A model generated the notes under the pieces. The model was not told the DNA's origin. It ran no database searches and saw only the letters and a list, made by a program, of their open reading frames with translations. A DNA stretch of 64,000 nt from Gammaproteobacteria bacterium (lineage in GTDB: Bacteria > Pseudomonadota > Gammaproteobacteria > Chromatiales > Chromatiaceae), in assembly GCA_030148485.1 (NCBI GenBank), contig JASBTJ010000076.1, forward strand, positions 1 to 64,000, given 5' to 3'. The position numbers and the translations under genes were made by a program. The first letter of the stretch is position 1. Each line of letters opens with the position of its first letter. This document shows, piece after piece, positions 26,697 to 36,980 of this stretch.

Positions 26697-27401
26697 TCAG
26701 AACGCGATTGGCACGCCGGGGCCGACCCGCATCTCCTGTTGCACGTGTTCGATACGCAACGCCAGTAATTCCACACCGGCGGCGGCCACCTCGCGCAGCC
26801 GCCTGCCGTAGGCCGGGTCGACAGCGTCCGCCGGGCTGAACACCTCGCCTTCCGGTCTGTTGAGCGCATACACCATGACGCCGCGCCGGCCCTGCGCCAC
26901 CAGCGCCGCGAGGGTGTCCAGATGGCGCAGCCCACGGGCGCTGACGGCGTCCGGAAAACGCAGCACGTCGCCGTCCAGCAAGGTCACACACTTGATCTCC
27001 ACATAGGCGTCGCACCCGTCACCCTCATCGAGCACCACATCCAGCCGCGACTTGTGTCCGCCCGCGTCCACGGTGACCTCGCGGCGCAGGCGTCGGTAAC
27101 CCCGCAGTTCCGCGACCCGACCCGCGGCGATGGCCTCGGCAATGACCGGATTGACCCGATGGGTGTTGACCCCCACCCAGCCGGCGCCCATATCGACGCG
27201 TTCCAGGGTCCACGCCAACTTGCGCTTCGGGTTGTCGGAATGGCTCAGCTGCACCGGCGCGCCCGCCTTCCAGCACCCGGTCATGGCACCGGTGTTGGGA
27301 CAGTGCGCGGTGACCTCGGTACCGTCGGCAAGCACCACGTCGGCGAGAAAACGCTTGTAGCGCCGGACAATGTGTCCGTCGGTGAGCGGCGGCAACTGCA
27401 T
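26697..27401 (-). CDS. sfsA: SfsA family nucleic-acid binding protein/nuclease
   Basis: 234 residues, the usual length. Family signatures include RRYKRFLADV near the N-terminus (OB-like), VTAHCPNTGAMTGCW, NTHRVNPVIAEA and SRLDVVLDEG...DAYVEIKCVTL, where the D...ExK set resembles a PD-(D/E)xK nuclease site. First known as a sugar fermentation stimulation protein; its cell role is unclear. It begins 3 bp after the gspE-like stop. Confidence 0.94.
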   Translation of the reverse strand: MQLPPLTDGHIVRRYKRFLADVVLADGTEVTAHCPNTGAMTGCWKAGAPVQLSHSDNPKRKLAWTLERVDMGAGWVGVNTHRVNPVIAEAIAAGRVAELRGYRRLRREVTVDAGGHKSRLDVVLDEGDGCDAYVEIKCVTLLDGDVLRFPDAVSARGLRHLDTLAALVAQGRRGVMVYALNRPEGEVFSPADAVDPAYGRRLREVAAAGVELLALRIEHVQQEMRVGPGVPIAF

Positions 27402-27404
27402 CGC

Positions 27405-29192
27405 TTACAGGTCGTCGAACGCCGGCGCGACCTTCAGCACCTCGTCCACCGTGGTCTGCCCCGCAATGACTTTGCGCGCACCACTGATACGCAGCGGCTC
27501 CAGGCCATCCTTCAGCGCTTGCTTGCGCAATGCGTCCAGCCCGCAGTCCGGGCCGATCAAGGTCTTCATGCCCGGCGTGATACGCAGAATCTCGTACAGG
27601 CCCATCCGCCCCAGGTGGCCGGTGCCGCGACAATGATCGCAGCCCACCCCGTGATGAGCATGTTCCGGCGGGTCGAGCGTCCACGGCCGGGTGAGGGCCG
27701 TCCACGCATCGGCGGCGACCTCGGTGGGCACCTTGCAGTGCGGGCACAAGGTACGCACCAGACGCTGCGCCACCACACCGATCACCGTGGCGTTGATCAG
27801 ATACGGCGGCACCCCGAGGTCCATCAAGCGGGTCACCGCCGAGGTGGCATCGTTGGTGTGCAGGGTGGAAAACACCAGGTGACCGGTCAGGGCAGCCTGG
27901 ATGGCCATCTCCGCGGTCTCCAGATCACGGATCTCGCCCACCATCACGATATCCGGGTCCTGACGCATCAGGGTGCGTACGCCCGCGGCAAAGGTCACCC
28001 CGATAGCGGCATTGACCTGCATCTGGTTGAACGCCGGTTCGACCATCTCGATGGGGTCCTCCACCGTGCACAGATTGACCTCGGGCCGCGCCAGCGCCTT
28101 GAGCGTGGAATACAGGGTGGTGGTCTTGCCGGAGCCGGTCGGACCCGTGACCAGGATGATGCCGTGGGTGTGCCCGATCATCTCCGACCAGTGTCGCGCA
28201 TCGTTCTTGGAAAAACCGAGCGCGGACAGATCACGCACCAGCACCTGCGGATCAAAGATGCGTATTACCAGCTTCTCGCCGAAGGCGGTGGGCATGGTGG
28301 ACAGGCGCAGTTCGATCTCCTGGCCGGCCGGGGTCTTGGTCTTCACCCGCCCGTCCTGCGGACGCCGGCGCTCCACCACGTCCATGCGCCCCAGCGCCTT
28401 GATGCGCGCCGTAACCGCGGTCATGATTGGCGCCGGCAGCTGGTAGACGGTGTGCAGCATGCCGTCGATGCGGAAGCGGATGTTGCCGCTGTCGCGGCGG
28501 GGCTCAAGGTGGATATCGCTGGCCCGTTGCTCAAAGGCGTACTGCAACAGCCAGTCCACCACCGTCACGATGTGGCGATCATTGGCGTCCAGCTTGCCGG
28601 CCCGCCCCAGTTCGACCAATGCCTCGACGTTGTTGATTCCGGCGATGGGCTCTGCGGAAAACCGGTTGGCCTTACGAATGGAATGGCTGACGCCGAACAA
28701 CTCTTCCTGATAGCGCGCGATGTCGAGGGGATTCGCCACCACCCGGCGTACCTCGCGGCTGAGCACATGGCCGAGTTCACGTTCCCAGCCGCGCTCGAAC
28801 GGCTCGGCGGTGGCGAAGGTCACGGTGCTGTCGTCCACCGCCACCGGCAGGATCTTGAGGTTGCGGGCATAGGCCGGAGACACCACGCCGGTGACCGCCT
28901 CGACGTCGATCTTCAACGGATCGATGGCGAAATACGGCAGATACACATGCGCACCGAACCAGCGCGTCAGTCGCTCCAGGGTTAGCTCCCCGCCCCCCGG
29001 AAGCGCCAGTTTACGTCGCGCCAGCCACACCAGCGGGTGTTCCTGGCCGGACAGGGCGCCGGCAATGCCGGCCAGTTCGGCGGCATCCGCGGGCGACATC
29101 AACCCATCGCGCACCAGCGGTTCGATCAGTTCAGTCAACGTCACCCGGCGGTCGGCGGCGGATGACGGCGGCTGTTGCGCCGATTCGGGCAT
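27405..29192 (-). CDS. GspE/PilB-type secretion ATPase, orphan
   Basis: 595 residues. An N-terminal GspE/MshE-like domain (about 70-170), then the ATPase core: Walker A GPTGSGKTTTLY at 350-361, Asp box and Walker B (MRQDPDIVMVGEIRDLETAE), His box (GHLVFSTLHTNDA), and a C-terminal zinc motif (CPHC ... CDHCRGTG). Such ATPases drive pseudopilus or pilus assembly in type II secretion or type IV pili. No gspF, gspG or pilin is adjacent; neighbours are acylphosphatase and sfsA. It may serve a system elsewhere in the genome. Confidence 0.93.
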   Translation of the reverse strand: MPESAQQPPSSAADRRVTLTELIEPLVRDGLMSPADAAELAGIAGALSGQEHPLVWLARRKLALPGGGELTLERLTRWFGAHVYLPYFAIDPLKIDVEAVTGVVSPAYARNLKILPVAVDDSTVTFATAEPFERGWERELGHVLSREVRRVVANPLDIARYQEELFGVSHSIRKANRFSAEPIAGINNVEALVELGRAGKLDANDRHIVTVVDWLLQYAFEQRASDIHLEPRRDSGNIRFRIDGMLHTVYQLPAPIMTAVTARIKALGRMDVVERRRPQDGRVKTKTPAGQEIELRLSTMPTAFGEKLVIRIFDPQVLVRDLSALGFSKNDARHWSEMIGHTHGIILVTGPTGSGKTTTLYSTLKALARPEVNLCTVEDPIEMVEPAFNQMQVNAAIGVTFAAGVRTLMRQDPDIVMVGEIRDLETAEMAIQAALTGHLVFSTLHTNDATSAVTRLMDLGVPPYLINATVIGVVAQRLVRTLCPHCKVPTEVAADAWTALTRPWTLDPPEHAHHGVGCDHCRGTGHLGRMGLYEILRITPGMKTLIGPDCGLDALRKQALKDGLEPLRISGARKVIAGQTTVDEVLKVAPAFDDL

Positions 29193-29195
29193 GGA

Positions 29196-29462
29196 TTACC
29201 CCGTGACGAAATCCGTAAAACCGGCCTCGTCCCAAGGCCGGCATTGCACATCGGCGACCTGGGCGAGTTCCGGACCCTGCCACAGCCAATCGCACAACGC
29301 TTGCACGGCGGCGGCATCGCCACAGGCTATCACCTCGACACGACCGTCGGCGAGGTTGACGGCCTGTCCGGTCAATCCCAGTTGACGCGCCTGCTCCCGG
29401 GTTGCGGCGCGAAACCACACGCCTTGCACGCGGCCGGACACCAGGCAGCGCACACAAGTCAT
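29196..29462 (-). CDS. Acylphosphatase
   Basis: 88 residues. Signature CLVSGRVQGVWFRAATREQA (acyl-phosphate loop with the catalytic Arg) and GQAVNLADGRVEVIACG (catalytic Asn in VNLADG). It hydrolyses acyl phosphates. Its start overlaps the adaptor gene by 4 bp, and it ends 3 bp before the ATPase gene, so it is part of one long leftward unit. Confidence 0.93.
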   Translation of the reverse strand: MTCVRCLVSGRVQGVWFRAATREQARQLGLTGQAVNLADGRVEVIACGDAAAVQALCDWLWQGPELAQVADVQCRPWDEAGFTDFVTG

Positions 29463-30235
29463 CGGGCGTCCAGGCGCAGCACCACCGGCAAACCGGCGCG
29501 CAACGGCGGTCCCGCCGGCGGCAGGAAGCTGAGCCGCACCAGGTACAGCGCCTCGCGGCCGTTTCGCGCGACGGGCTCAAGACCGATCTCGGCAACACTC
29601 GCCTTCAACCATTGACCGGACAAACCAACCTCGGCCGCCTGTCCGACCGACAGCTCGCCCAACTGGCTTGCGGCGATACTGGCCTGCGCCAGCATGCGGT
29701 CGGCTGCGGCGATCACCACCAATGGCTGGCTCTGCAACTGGCTGACCACCGCCTGTCCGACGCTGACATTCAGCGCGACCACCCGCGCTTCCATCGGTGC
29801 GATCAAGGTGCTGCGTTCCAACGCCAGCTTGGCACGGCCGAGCGCGGCACGTGACTGGGCAGCCACCGACTCGGCATCCACCCGGGCGATCTGGGCCAGC
29901 TGCCGCTCGTGGTCCGACAGCAGGGTGCGGTCGTACAGCTCCTGCGCGCGCTCGTCTTCACGACGCGCCTCGTCCAGTTGCGCATCGGCGCGATGCAACG
30001 CCGCCTGGGCGCTGGACAGGTCGGTGCGGAACGAGCGTTGATCCAGTCGTACCAGCACCGCACCCTTGGCCACCTGCTGCCCGACCCGCACCGGGACGTC
30101 GGTCACCACGCCGGACACCAGGGTGCCCAGCTCCATGCGTTGCGCCCAGGCCAGTTCGCCATCCAGATCCAGCGCCCAGCTCCCCTGGGCGGCCATCGCC
30201 AAACCCAGCCCTAACAGCCAGTTGCGCTTGCTCAT
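29459..30235 (-). CDS. HlyD/AcrA-type periplasmic adaptor (efflux membrane fusion protein)
   Basis: 258 residues with a signal peptide (about 1-21, WLLGLGLAMAAQGSWA). A split biotinyl-lipoyl domain (SGVVTDVPVRVGQQVAKGAV and STLIAPMEARVVALNVSVGQ) flanks a helical hairpin of about 75 residues rich in Ala, Arg and Glu (DLSSAQAALHRADAQLDEAR). A short beta-barrel follows. It should bridge an inner-membrane pump to TolC. It overlaps the TolC gene by 4 bp, but no RND, ABC or MFS pump gene is beside it. Compact for the family. Confidence 0.88.
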   Translation of the reverse strand: MSKRNWLLGLGLAMAAQGSWALDLDGELAWAQRMELGTLVSGVVTDVPVRVGQQVAKGAVLVRLDQRSFRTDLSSAQAALHRADAQLDEARREDERAQELYDRTLLSDHERQLAQIARVDAESVAAQSRAALGRAKLALERSTLIAPMEARVVALNVSVGQAVVSQLQSQPLVVIAAADRMLAQASIAASQLGELSVGQAAEVGLSGQWLKASVAEIGLEPVARNGREALYLVRLSFLPPAGPPLRAGLPVVLRLDAR

Positions 30236-31530
30236 GGCGTGATTTCCTCTTGCGGTGTCGCTTCGATCAGCCGCCCGGTCAAGGCCGCCAGCCGGGCGCG
30301 GGCCATGCGCCAGTCGAATTCGGCCTCGGCACGGGCCAGGCGCACGGCGGATATTTGCACCATCGCGTCCCCCAGGTCCGTGCGCACCTCCATCTCATAC
30401 AGGGCACGGCTACGATCAAGATAGAGTTCGCGGTAATCACCCAGCACGTCGACCTGCTCAAGACGTACCTTCAGATCGTCCAGCGTCAGGCGGTTTTCCA
30501 GTACTTCCTGGCGCAGCGCCAGTTCCGCCGCCTGCAACTCGGCGCGACGCAGGTCCCGGGTGGCGCGGGCGGCGCCGATGGCCGCATCCTTGGCCCGGCC
30601 GGCGTACAGTGGCACCTCCAGCACCAGCCCGGCCTCCCAGTCGTTGCTGTAGCCGACCCGTCGTTCATAAGTGCCGGCCTCCGCTTCCGCGCGTAGTACA
30701 GGCCCGTATTGCTTGCGCGCGGCAACCACCGCCTGATCGGCCGCTTCCAATGCCACCCGCAAGGCCTTGAGTCGAGGGTTTTCCGCCAACGCCAGGGTGA
30801 TCAGCTGCTGGTCGTCGGGCAGCGACGCCTTGACATCCACCGGCTCGGGCATCTGCAATTCGGTGGGCGGGTCGTCGGGACGGTTGAGCAGCTGTGCCAG
30901 GCGGGTCCGGGTCAGTCGCTGCACGCTCTTGCTACGTGCCCAACCCTGCCTGACCTGCTGATACTCGCTGTCCAGCTCCAGCAACCGCACATCGGACACC
31001 TGACCCAGCTCGTGTCGGTCGCGCGCCCGGTCCAGGGCAACGTAAACCACAGACATGGCTTCGTTGTCCCTGGCGAAACGCAAGTCGGCCAACAGCACGT
31101 CGAAAAACGCCCGCATCACCGCCAGCCGATGACGCTGGCGGGCATCCAGCAGCGCCCAGCCGGCGCCATCCAGGGCCAGACCGGCGGCCTGCTCCCGGGC
31201 CCGGCTGTAGCCAAAGTCGTACAACCGCTGGCGGGCAACCAGACGTGCCTGACTGTCATTGTGGGACTGGTCGCCGATGCCGTCCGGCGGCTCCACGTAG
31301 CGCAGCTCGCCCACCGCGCTCAGTTGTGGGTCCATGATGCCCTTGGCCGCCTTCAGGTCCGCCTCGGCGGCACGGCGCAACGCGGCGCTGACCAGTATGT
31401 CAGGATGCGTGGTGTCGGCTTCCGCCAGGGCGGTGGCCAGGGTCAGTGGCCGCACCCCGTCCACCGGTTGGGCGGCGCCGCCCAGGTGCCAGCCCAGGGC
31501 GATCAGCCCCAGCAGCTGTTTCGCTCGCAT
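30232..31530 (-). CDS. TolC-family outer membrane efflux protein
   Basis: 432 residues with a signal peptide (LLGLIALGWHLGGAAQ) and two OEP repeats forming the helical barrel: long amphipathic helices (AALRRAAEADLKAAKGIMDP; VALEAADQAVVAARKQYGPV) alternate with short beta strands. Exports substrates across the outer membrane with the adaptor encoded next. Substrate unknown. Confidence 0.9.
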   Translation of the reverse strand: MRAKQLLGLIALGWHLGGAAQPVDGVRPLTLATALAEADTTHPDILVSAALRRAAEADLKAAKGIMDPQLSAVGELRYVEPPDGIGDQSHNDSQARLVARQRLYDFGYSRAREQAAGLALDGAGWALLDARQRHRLAVMRAFFDVLLADLRFARDNEAMSVVYVALDRARDRHELGQVSDVRLLELDSEYQQVRQGWARSKSVQRLTRTRLAQLLNRPDDPPTELQMPEPVDVKASLPDDQQLITLALAENPRLKALRVALEAADQAVVAARKQYGPVLRAEAEAGTYERRVGYSNDWEAGLVLEVPLYAGRAKDAAIGAARATRDLRRAELQAAELALRQEVLENRLTLDDLKVRLEQVDVLGDYRELYLDRSRALYEMEVRTDLGDAMVQISAVRLARAEAEFDWRMARARLAALTGRLIEATPQEEITP

Positions 31531-31544
31531 GATGATCGACGTCG

Positions 31545-32078
31545 TCAGTTGTTCTTATGTTCGCGCTTGTAACGGGTGAACGCCGTTTGCATGTTCGCAC
31601 CTTCGGCAATGTAGCGTCCGAGCAGGACGAACTCCTGCCAGTCCCGTGTGGCGCCAGTATAACGGCCTCGCTTGACCGGATTGCCGCTCAAGTCATAAAA
31701 CTGGAACACCGGCGTGGCGCGGACCCGGCTTTTGGCCGAGAACGCCTTCATGGTGGTGGCGTTGCCCTGAAAATCGGTCAGCTCCACATCGCCCTCGATG
31801 TCGATATGCAGCATCAGGAAATGCTTCCTGAAATACGCTTGCACGTCGGGACGGCTGAGTACCGCCTGACGCATGCGATGACAGAACGGGCATTCGTCCA
31901 GTTCGAACATGATCAGGATACCCTGCTTGCCCTGATCCTTGGCGTTCTGCAGTTCTTCGGTCAGATCACCGAAGCTCGGGCTGAAGAAATAGGTGTTCGG
32001 ATCACGCCATTCGGCCGCAACGGCCGTGCTGGCGATCACTGTCAGCCACAGGGCAGCGATGGTCTGTTGGATGCGCAT
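31545..32078 (-). CDS. Periplasmic thioredoxin-fold protein
   Basis: 177 residues with a signal peptide (about 1-21, IAALWLTVIASTAVAA). The thioredoxin-like motif is ELDECPFCHRMR (CPFC), close to the CxxC of SoxW/DsbC-like proteins, followed by LHIDIEGDVELTDFQGN and RATPVFQFYDLSGNP with the cis-proline. It probably acts on disulfides or redox maintenance in the periplasm, perhaps for the outer-membrane protein encoded 14 bp downstream. First gene of the leftward unit. Confidence 0.82.
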   Translation of the reverse strand: MRIQQTIAALWLTVIASTAVAAEWRDPNTYFFSPSFGDLTEELQNAKDQGKQGILIMFELDECPFCHRMRQAVLSRPDVQAYFRKHFLMLHIDIEGDVELTDFQGNATTMKAFSAKSRVRATPVFQFYDLSGNPVKRGRYTGATRDWQEFVLLGRYIAEGANMQTAFTRYKREHKNN

Positions 32079-32241
32079 GGGTCAATACTCCTCGTCCTGC
32101 TCGGTGCGGTCGCCGTCTCCTGATGGATGATGCAGGAGCGATCGATCTTATTCTTTATTGTTTTATCAGGCGCAAGGCCCGACATGCCATTCAGGATGGT
32201 ACACCGCAACCTGCGCGCCCAGGCGCAAAGGCACAGTCCGA

Positions 32242-33528
32242 TCACGCACGCCGGCGCAGACAGGCGGTCTCGTCGTCATTGTCCACCAGCTGATCCAACG
32301 ACGTGCCCAAGGCCTCGCGCAAGGCGATATCCGCCCGCGCCAAATGTCCGCCGAGGCGTTCGTCCTTGGGCCAGAGGGGACTATCCGGCGCCGGCAGGGC
32401 GAAACCGGTGGCGCGATGCAGATCGTACAAGGTCAATCCGTCCAGACGCCGCGCCAGTCCCCAGCGCCCGTTGGCCGCACGATACACCAGCCGAGCGCGC
32501 TCCAGCTCGCTGAGCATGGCCTCCAGGCGCGGCGCGCTCCAGGCGCCGTCCAGTCGTGCCAGGGCACGCAGCGACATGGCGGTGCCCTGGCGTTGCGCCC
32601 GCGCCAGGTGTCCGAGCACCCGCACCGCTTCGACCAGTCCCAGCGGGGCATTGCCGCGCGCGCCGGGGACATAGCGGAACATGCCCAGGCTGCGGGTGAA
32701 TTCCGCGCCCAGCAGCATCACCATCGCGCTCACATAGACCCAGACCAGAAAGATGGGCACCGCAGCCAGGGCGCCATAAATCGCCTCGTAAGCGGGAAAA
32801 TGGGTGATATACGCGGCAAAGGCGCGCTTCGCCCCCTCGAACAGCAAGGCTGCCAACAACGCGCCGGCCAGCGCATGCCGGATCGGTACTTGCCGATTGG
32901 GCACCAGGGTATAGAGCAACGCGAACCCCAGTAGTGACGCCAACACCGGGGTCAGGCCGAGCAGGCGCTCACCGAGGCTACCGATGGCATCGCTCCACAC
33001 GGACAACGACACCACGTACGACGTCGCCACCACACTCGCACCGATCAGGATCGGCCCCAGTGACAGCACCGCCCAATACACCAGGAAGGTTGCCACCCGA
33101 CTGCGTCGTCCGCGCACCTCCCAGATCGCGTTTAGCGCGCGATCGATGGTGCTCATCATCATCAGCGCCACCACGATCAACGCGAGAAAACTGGCACCGG
33201 ACAGCCGCGACGCCTTGCTGCTGAATTCCAACAGGTAGGTCTGCAGCACCTCGCCAGCGGCGGGCACGAAATTGTCGAACAGGAAGGCCTGCAGCGTCTC
33301 CTGGGCACGATCGGCCATGGGAAAGGCGGAAAACACCGCCAGGCTGACGGTCATCAACGGCACCAGGGCCAGCAGGAAGGCATAGGTCAGGGAGGCCGCA
33401 TTCTGCGGCCCCTGGTGACGTGCGAAGCTGCCGCCCAGATAGCGCGCGAATGCCAAGCCGGCCCGCAGCCTATGCTGCAGCTTGGCGATCAAGGTATCGA
33501 TTCCTGCTGTTTGTCGCGCGCTCGCCAC
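32242..33528 (-). CDS. YihY/BrkB family inner membrane protein
   Basis: About 428 residues. An N-terminal domain of six transmembrane helices (HQGPQNAASLTYAFLLALVP start; SAMVMLLGAEFTRSLGMFRY end) is typical of YihY (formerly called ribonuclease BN). The C-terminal 150 residues are soluble and look like a winged-helix domain, common in longer members. The frame is open further upstream, but I prefer the GTG at 33528, preceded by GGGAGG and avoiding overlap with the divergent arsC. Function not established; transport or lipid-related roles have been proposed. Confidence 0.85.
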   Translation of the reverse strand: MASARQTAGIDTLIAKLQHRLRAGLAFARYLGGSFARHQGPQNAASLTYAFLLALVPLMTVSLAVFSAFPMADRAQETLQAFLFDNFVPAAGEVLQTYLLEFSSKASRLSGASFLALIVVALMMMSTIDRALNAIWEVRGRRSRVATFLVYWAVLSLGPILIGASVVATSYVVSLSVWSDAIGSLGERLLGLTPVLASLLGFALLYTLVPNRQVPIRHALAGALLAALLFEGAKRAFAAYITHFPAYEAIYGALAAVPIFLVWVYVSAMVMLLGAEFTRSLGMFRYVPGARGNAPLGLVEAVRVLGHLARAQRQGTAMSLRALARLDGAWSAPRLEAMLSELERARLVYRAANGRWGLARRLDGLTLYDLHRATGFALPAPDSPLWPKDERLGGHLARADIALREALGTSLDQLVDNDDETACLRRRA

Positions 33529-33580
33529 CTGGCCTCCCGAGACTGATAAAATGCGCGTCCGGATGCCATCGAGCCGCGCC

Positions 33581-34864
<1,284 letters not shown>

Positions 34865-34868
<4 letters not shown>

Positions 34869-35566
34869 GCGGACAACTGCCGCTGGCCCTGAAGCTGCGC
34901 CCCCAGCAACGCCTGAGCGACTTCGTGGTCGGCGACAATGGTCAGGCGCTGGCGGATCTGACCCAACTGATTTCCGCCCCTGGCCCCGCCCAGGTATACC
35001 TGAGCGGGCCTGCCGGCGTCGGCAAGAGCCACCTGCTGGCCGGGCTTTGCGGTGCCGCCGAGGATCGTGGCCTGAGCGCCGCCTATCTGCCGCTGGCCGA
35101 TCACGCACAGCTGCATCCCGACATGCTGGTCGGGCTGGAACAGTACGACTTGTTGGCGTTGGATGACGTCGACACCATCGCCGGGCACGACCATTGGGAG
35201 ACGGCATTGTTCGCGCTTTACAACCGCGCCCGCGACGTCGGCCGCCGGCTGGCGGTCACTGCCGACTGCGGTCCGACCCAGCTGGCCATCGCCCTGCCCG
35301 ACCTGCGCTCACGCTTGGCCTGGGGCCAGGCCTATCGCCTCAAGGCGCTGTCCGATGACGACAAGTTGGCAGTGCTGACCAGCGCCGCCAAGCAGCGCGG
35401 CTTGGCGCTTTCCCTGGACGTCGCGCGGTACATTCTCGACCGGGCGCCCCGGGACATTCCCAGCCTGCTGGAGCTGATGAACCGGCTCGATGACGCCGCG
35501 CTCGCGGCCAAGCGCGGCCTGACCCTCCCCTTCGTCCGCACCCATCTGCCCCCCTCGCTGGACTAA
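34865..35566 (+). CDS. hda: DnaA regulatory inactivator Hda
   Basis: 233-residue DnaA-related AAA+ protein. The N-terminal clamp-binding motif (SGQLPLALKLRP) is followed by Walker A (SGPAGVGKSHLLAGL), Walker B (YDLLALDDVDTI) and sensor/lid motifs (APRDIPSLLELMNRLD). With the DNA-loaded sliding clamp it stimulates DnaA-ATP hydrolysis, preventing re-initiation. The C-terminal DNA-binding domain of DnaA is absent, as expected. Confidence 0.95.
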
Positions 35567-35694
35567 AACACCTTGGGTATCGGCCGGCAGATTTGCTAGG
35601 GTCGGCTACGTCGAACATCACAAAATCAATACGACACCCAAAACAACAAGCATCGTCGGCCGCTGTGGTTTTACCGACATCGGAGGATGCAACT

Positions 35695-36798
35695 ATGTCC
35701 AGCTGGCGGGTTCGCGGCAGTGCGCTGCTGTGCGCGCTGTCTCTATTGGGCGCGATGGGGACTCGCGCCGGGGAATTGGAGGACCGTTTCAACCACCAGT
35801 TCGCCCTCGCCAAGGAAGGCAATGCACAAGCCATGTACGAAGTGGGCCAGATGTACGAACTGGGCATGGGCACGGCAACCAGCCACGCCGAAGCCCTCGG
35901 TTGGTACCGCGCGGCCGCGGACCAGGGCCATGGCGCGGCGTCCTACCAGATGGGCTATGCGTACTATTGGGGCAAGGGCGTCGAGCGGGACCGGCGCCAG
36001 GCGTTCAACTGGTTCGAACGGGCCGCCAACGCAGGCAATCAGGCAGCGATGCCCTATCTGTCCAAGATGTACGCCCTGGGCCAGGGTATCGGGCAAGACA
36101 AGGCGAAAGCCGCGGAATGGGCGGCCCGCGTCAGGACCAGCCACAGTCTTTACCAGCCACCCCCCAAGCCGGAACAGCCAAAACCCGCCCCGAGGCCGGT
36201 CGTGGAGGAAAAACCGGCGCCGGCACCCGCTCCGGCTCCGGCTCCACCCCCGGTTGCGACGGTCACGCCCGTACCCCGGCCGGATCCGCAGCCGCCCGCC
36301 CCGGTCCCGGCAAAACGGGCAGCGCCAAAGGTCAAATCCAGCCCACCCGTCCGCACGCCAAGAAAGGCCAAGCCCGAGGAGCACCACAAGTTGCTGCTGA
36401 CGCACGAATGGCTCAAGGCCGGTCGGCCGGCACTTTACCTGCCCTCCAGCGAGACCGCCTGTCGACTGGACGGCGAGGTCGTACGCTGTCATTCGGCCGC
36501 CAAGCGCTCGTCGCTGCTCGGGCGCCCCTATGAATTCCAGGTCATCGCCGAGATTGCCGACTTCACCGCCGACGGCCGGTTCGCGCTCCACTACCAGCCG
36601 GCGTTGATCCAGTTTCTCGAGGCCCCGCCCGGGGCGTACGCCGCCGACGCCGAACAGACCCTTGGCGACGATGCGTTGCGCGAACGGGTCGAGAGCACCG
36701 CCGTCGATCTGAGTTGTCGATTCGATGGAAGCCGGCTCATCAGTTGTACCGATCAGCACGGCAAGGCATCGGAATTCACCACCGTCAAACCGGGATAA
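35695..36798 (+). CDS. Secreted Sel1-repeat protein with proline-rich linker
   Basis: 367 residues. A signal peptide (about 1-22) leads to three Sel1-like repeats (AQAMYEVGQMYELGMGTA; ASYQMGYAYYWGKGVERDRR; AAMPYLSKMYALGQGIGQDK), then a long Pro/Ala/Lys linker (about 160-230), and a C-terminal domain of 130 residues with two cysteine pairs (CRLDGEVVRCHS; LSCRFDGSRLISC) that I do not recognise. The ATG at 35695 has a GGAGGA site; an upstream TTG is unlikely. Sel1 repeats mediate protein contacts, so a periplasmic scaffold role is possible. Confidence 0.75.
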   Translation: MSSWRVRGSALLCALSLLGAMGTRAGELEDRFNHQFALAKEGNAQAMYEVGQMYELGMGTATSHAEALGWYRAAADQGHGAASYQMGYAYYWGKGVERDRRQAFNWFERAANAGNQAAMPYLSKMYALGQGIGQDKAKAAEWAARVRTSHSLYQPPPKPEQPKPAPRPVVEEKPAPAPAPAPAPPPVATVTPVPRPDPQPPAPVPAKRAAPKVKSSPPVRTPRKAKPEEHHKLLLTHEWLKAGRPALYLPSSETACRLDGEVVRCHSAAKRSSLLGRPYEFQVIAEIADFTADGRFALHYQPALIQFLEAPPGAYAADAEQTLGDDALRERVESTAVDLSCRFDGSRLISCTDQHGKASEFTTVKPG

Positions 36799-36980
36799 CC
36801 TTTGCCCGGGCGGCAAGGCTGAGCGGGGTCGCCGCCGCCGGGCCTACCGGCGGCGCGGCAACTCGATCGCGTTCATTGGGAGGTGAACATCGACAGCCGG
36901 GACCGTAACCCGGACCTCTGTCGTCCCCACATCGCACCGGCAACCTGCGGTGTGCCGCTACCACACGGCAAAACCGCCCC

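Noticed and set aside
26922-28985. 687-codon open frame antisense to sfsA and the GspE-like gene
   Set aside because: Covers two conserved genes on the other strand; composition is that of a shadow frame.
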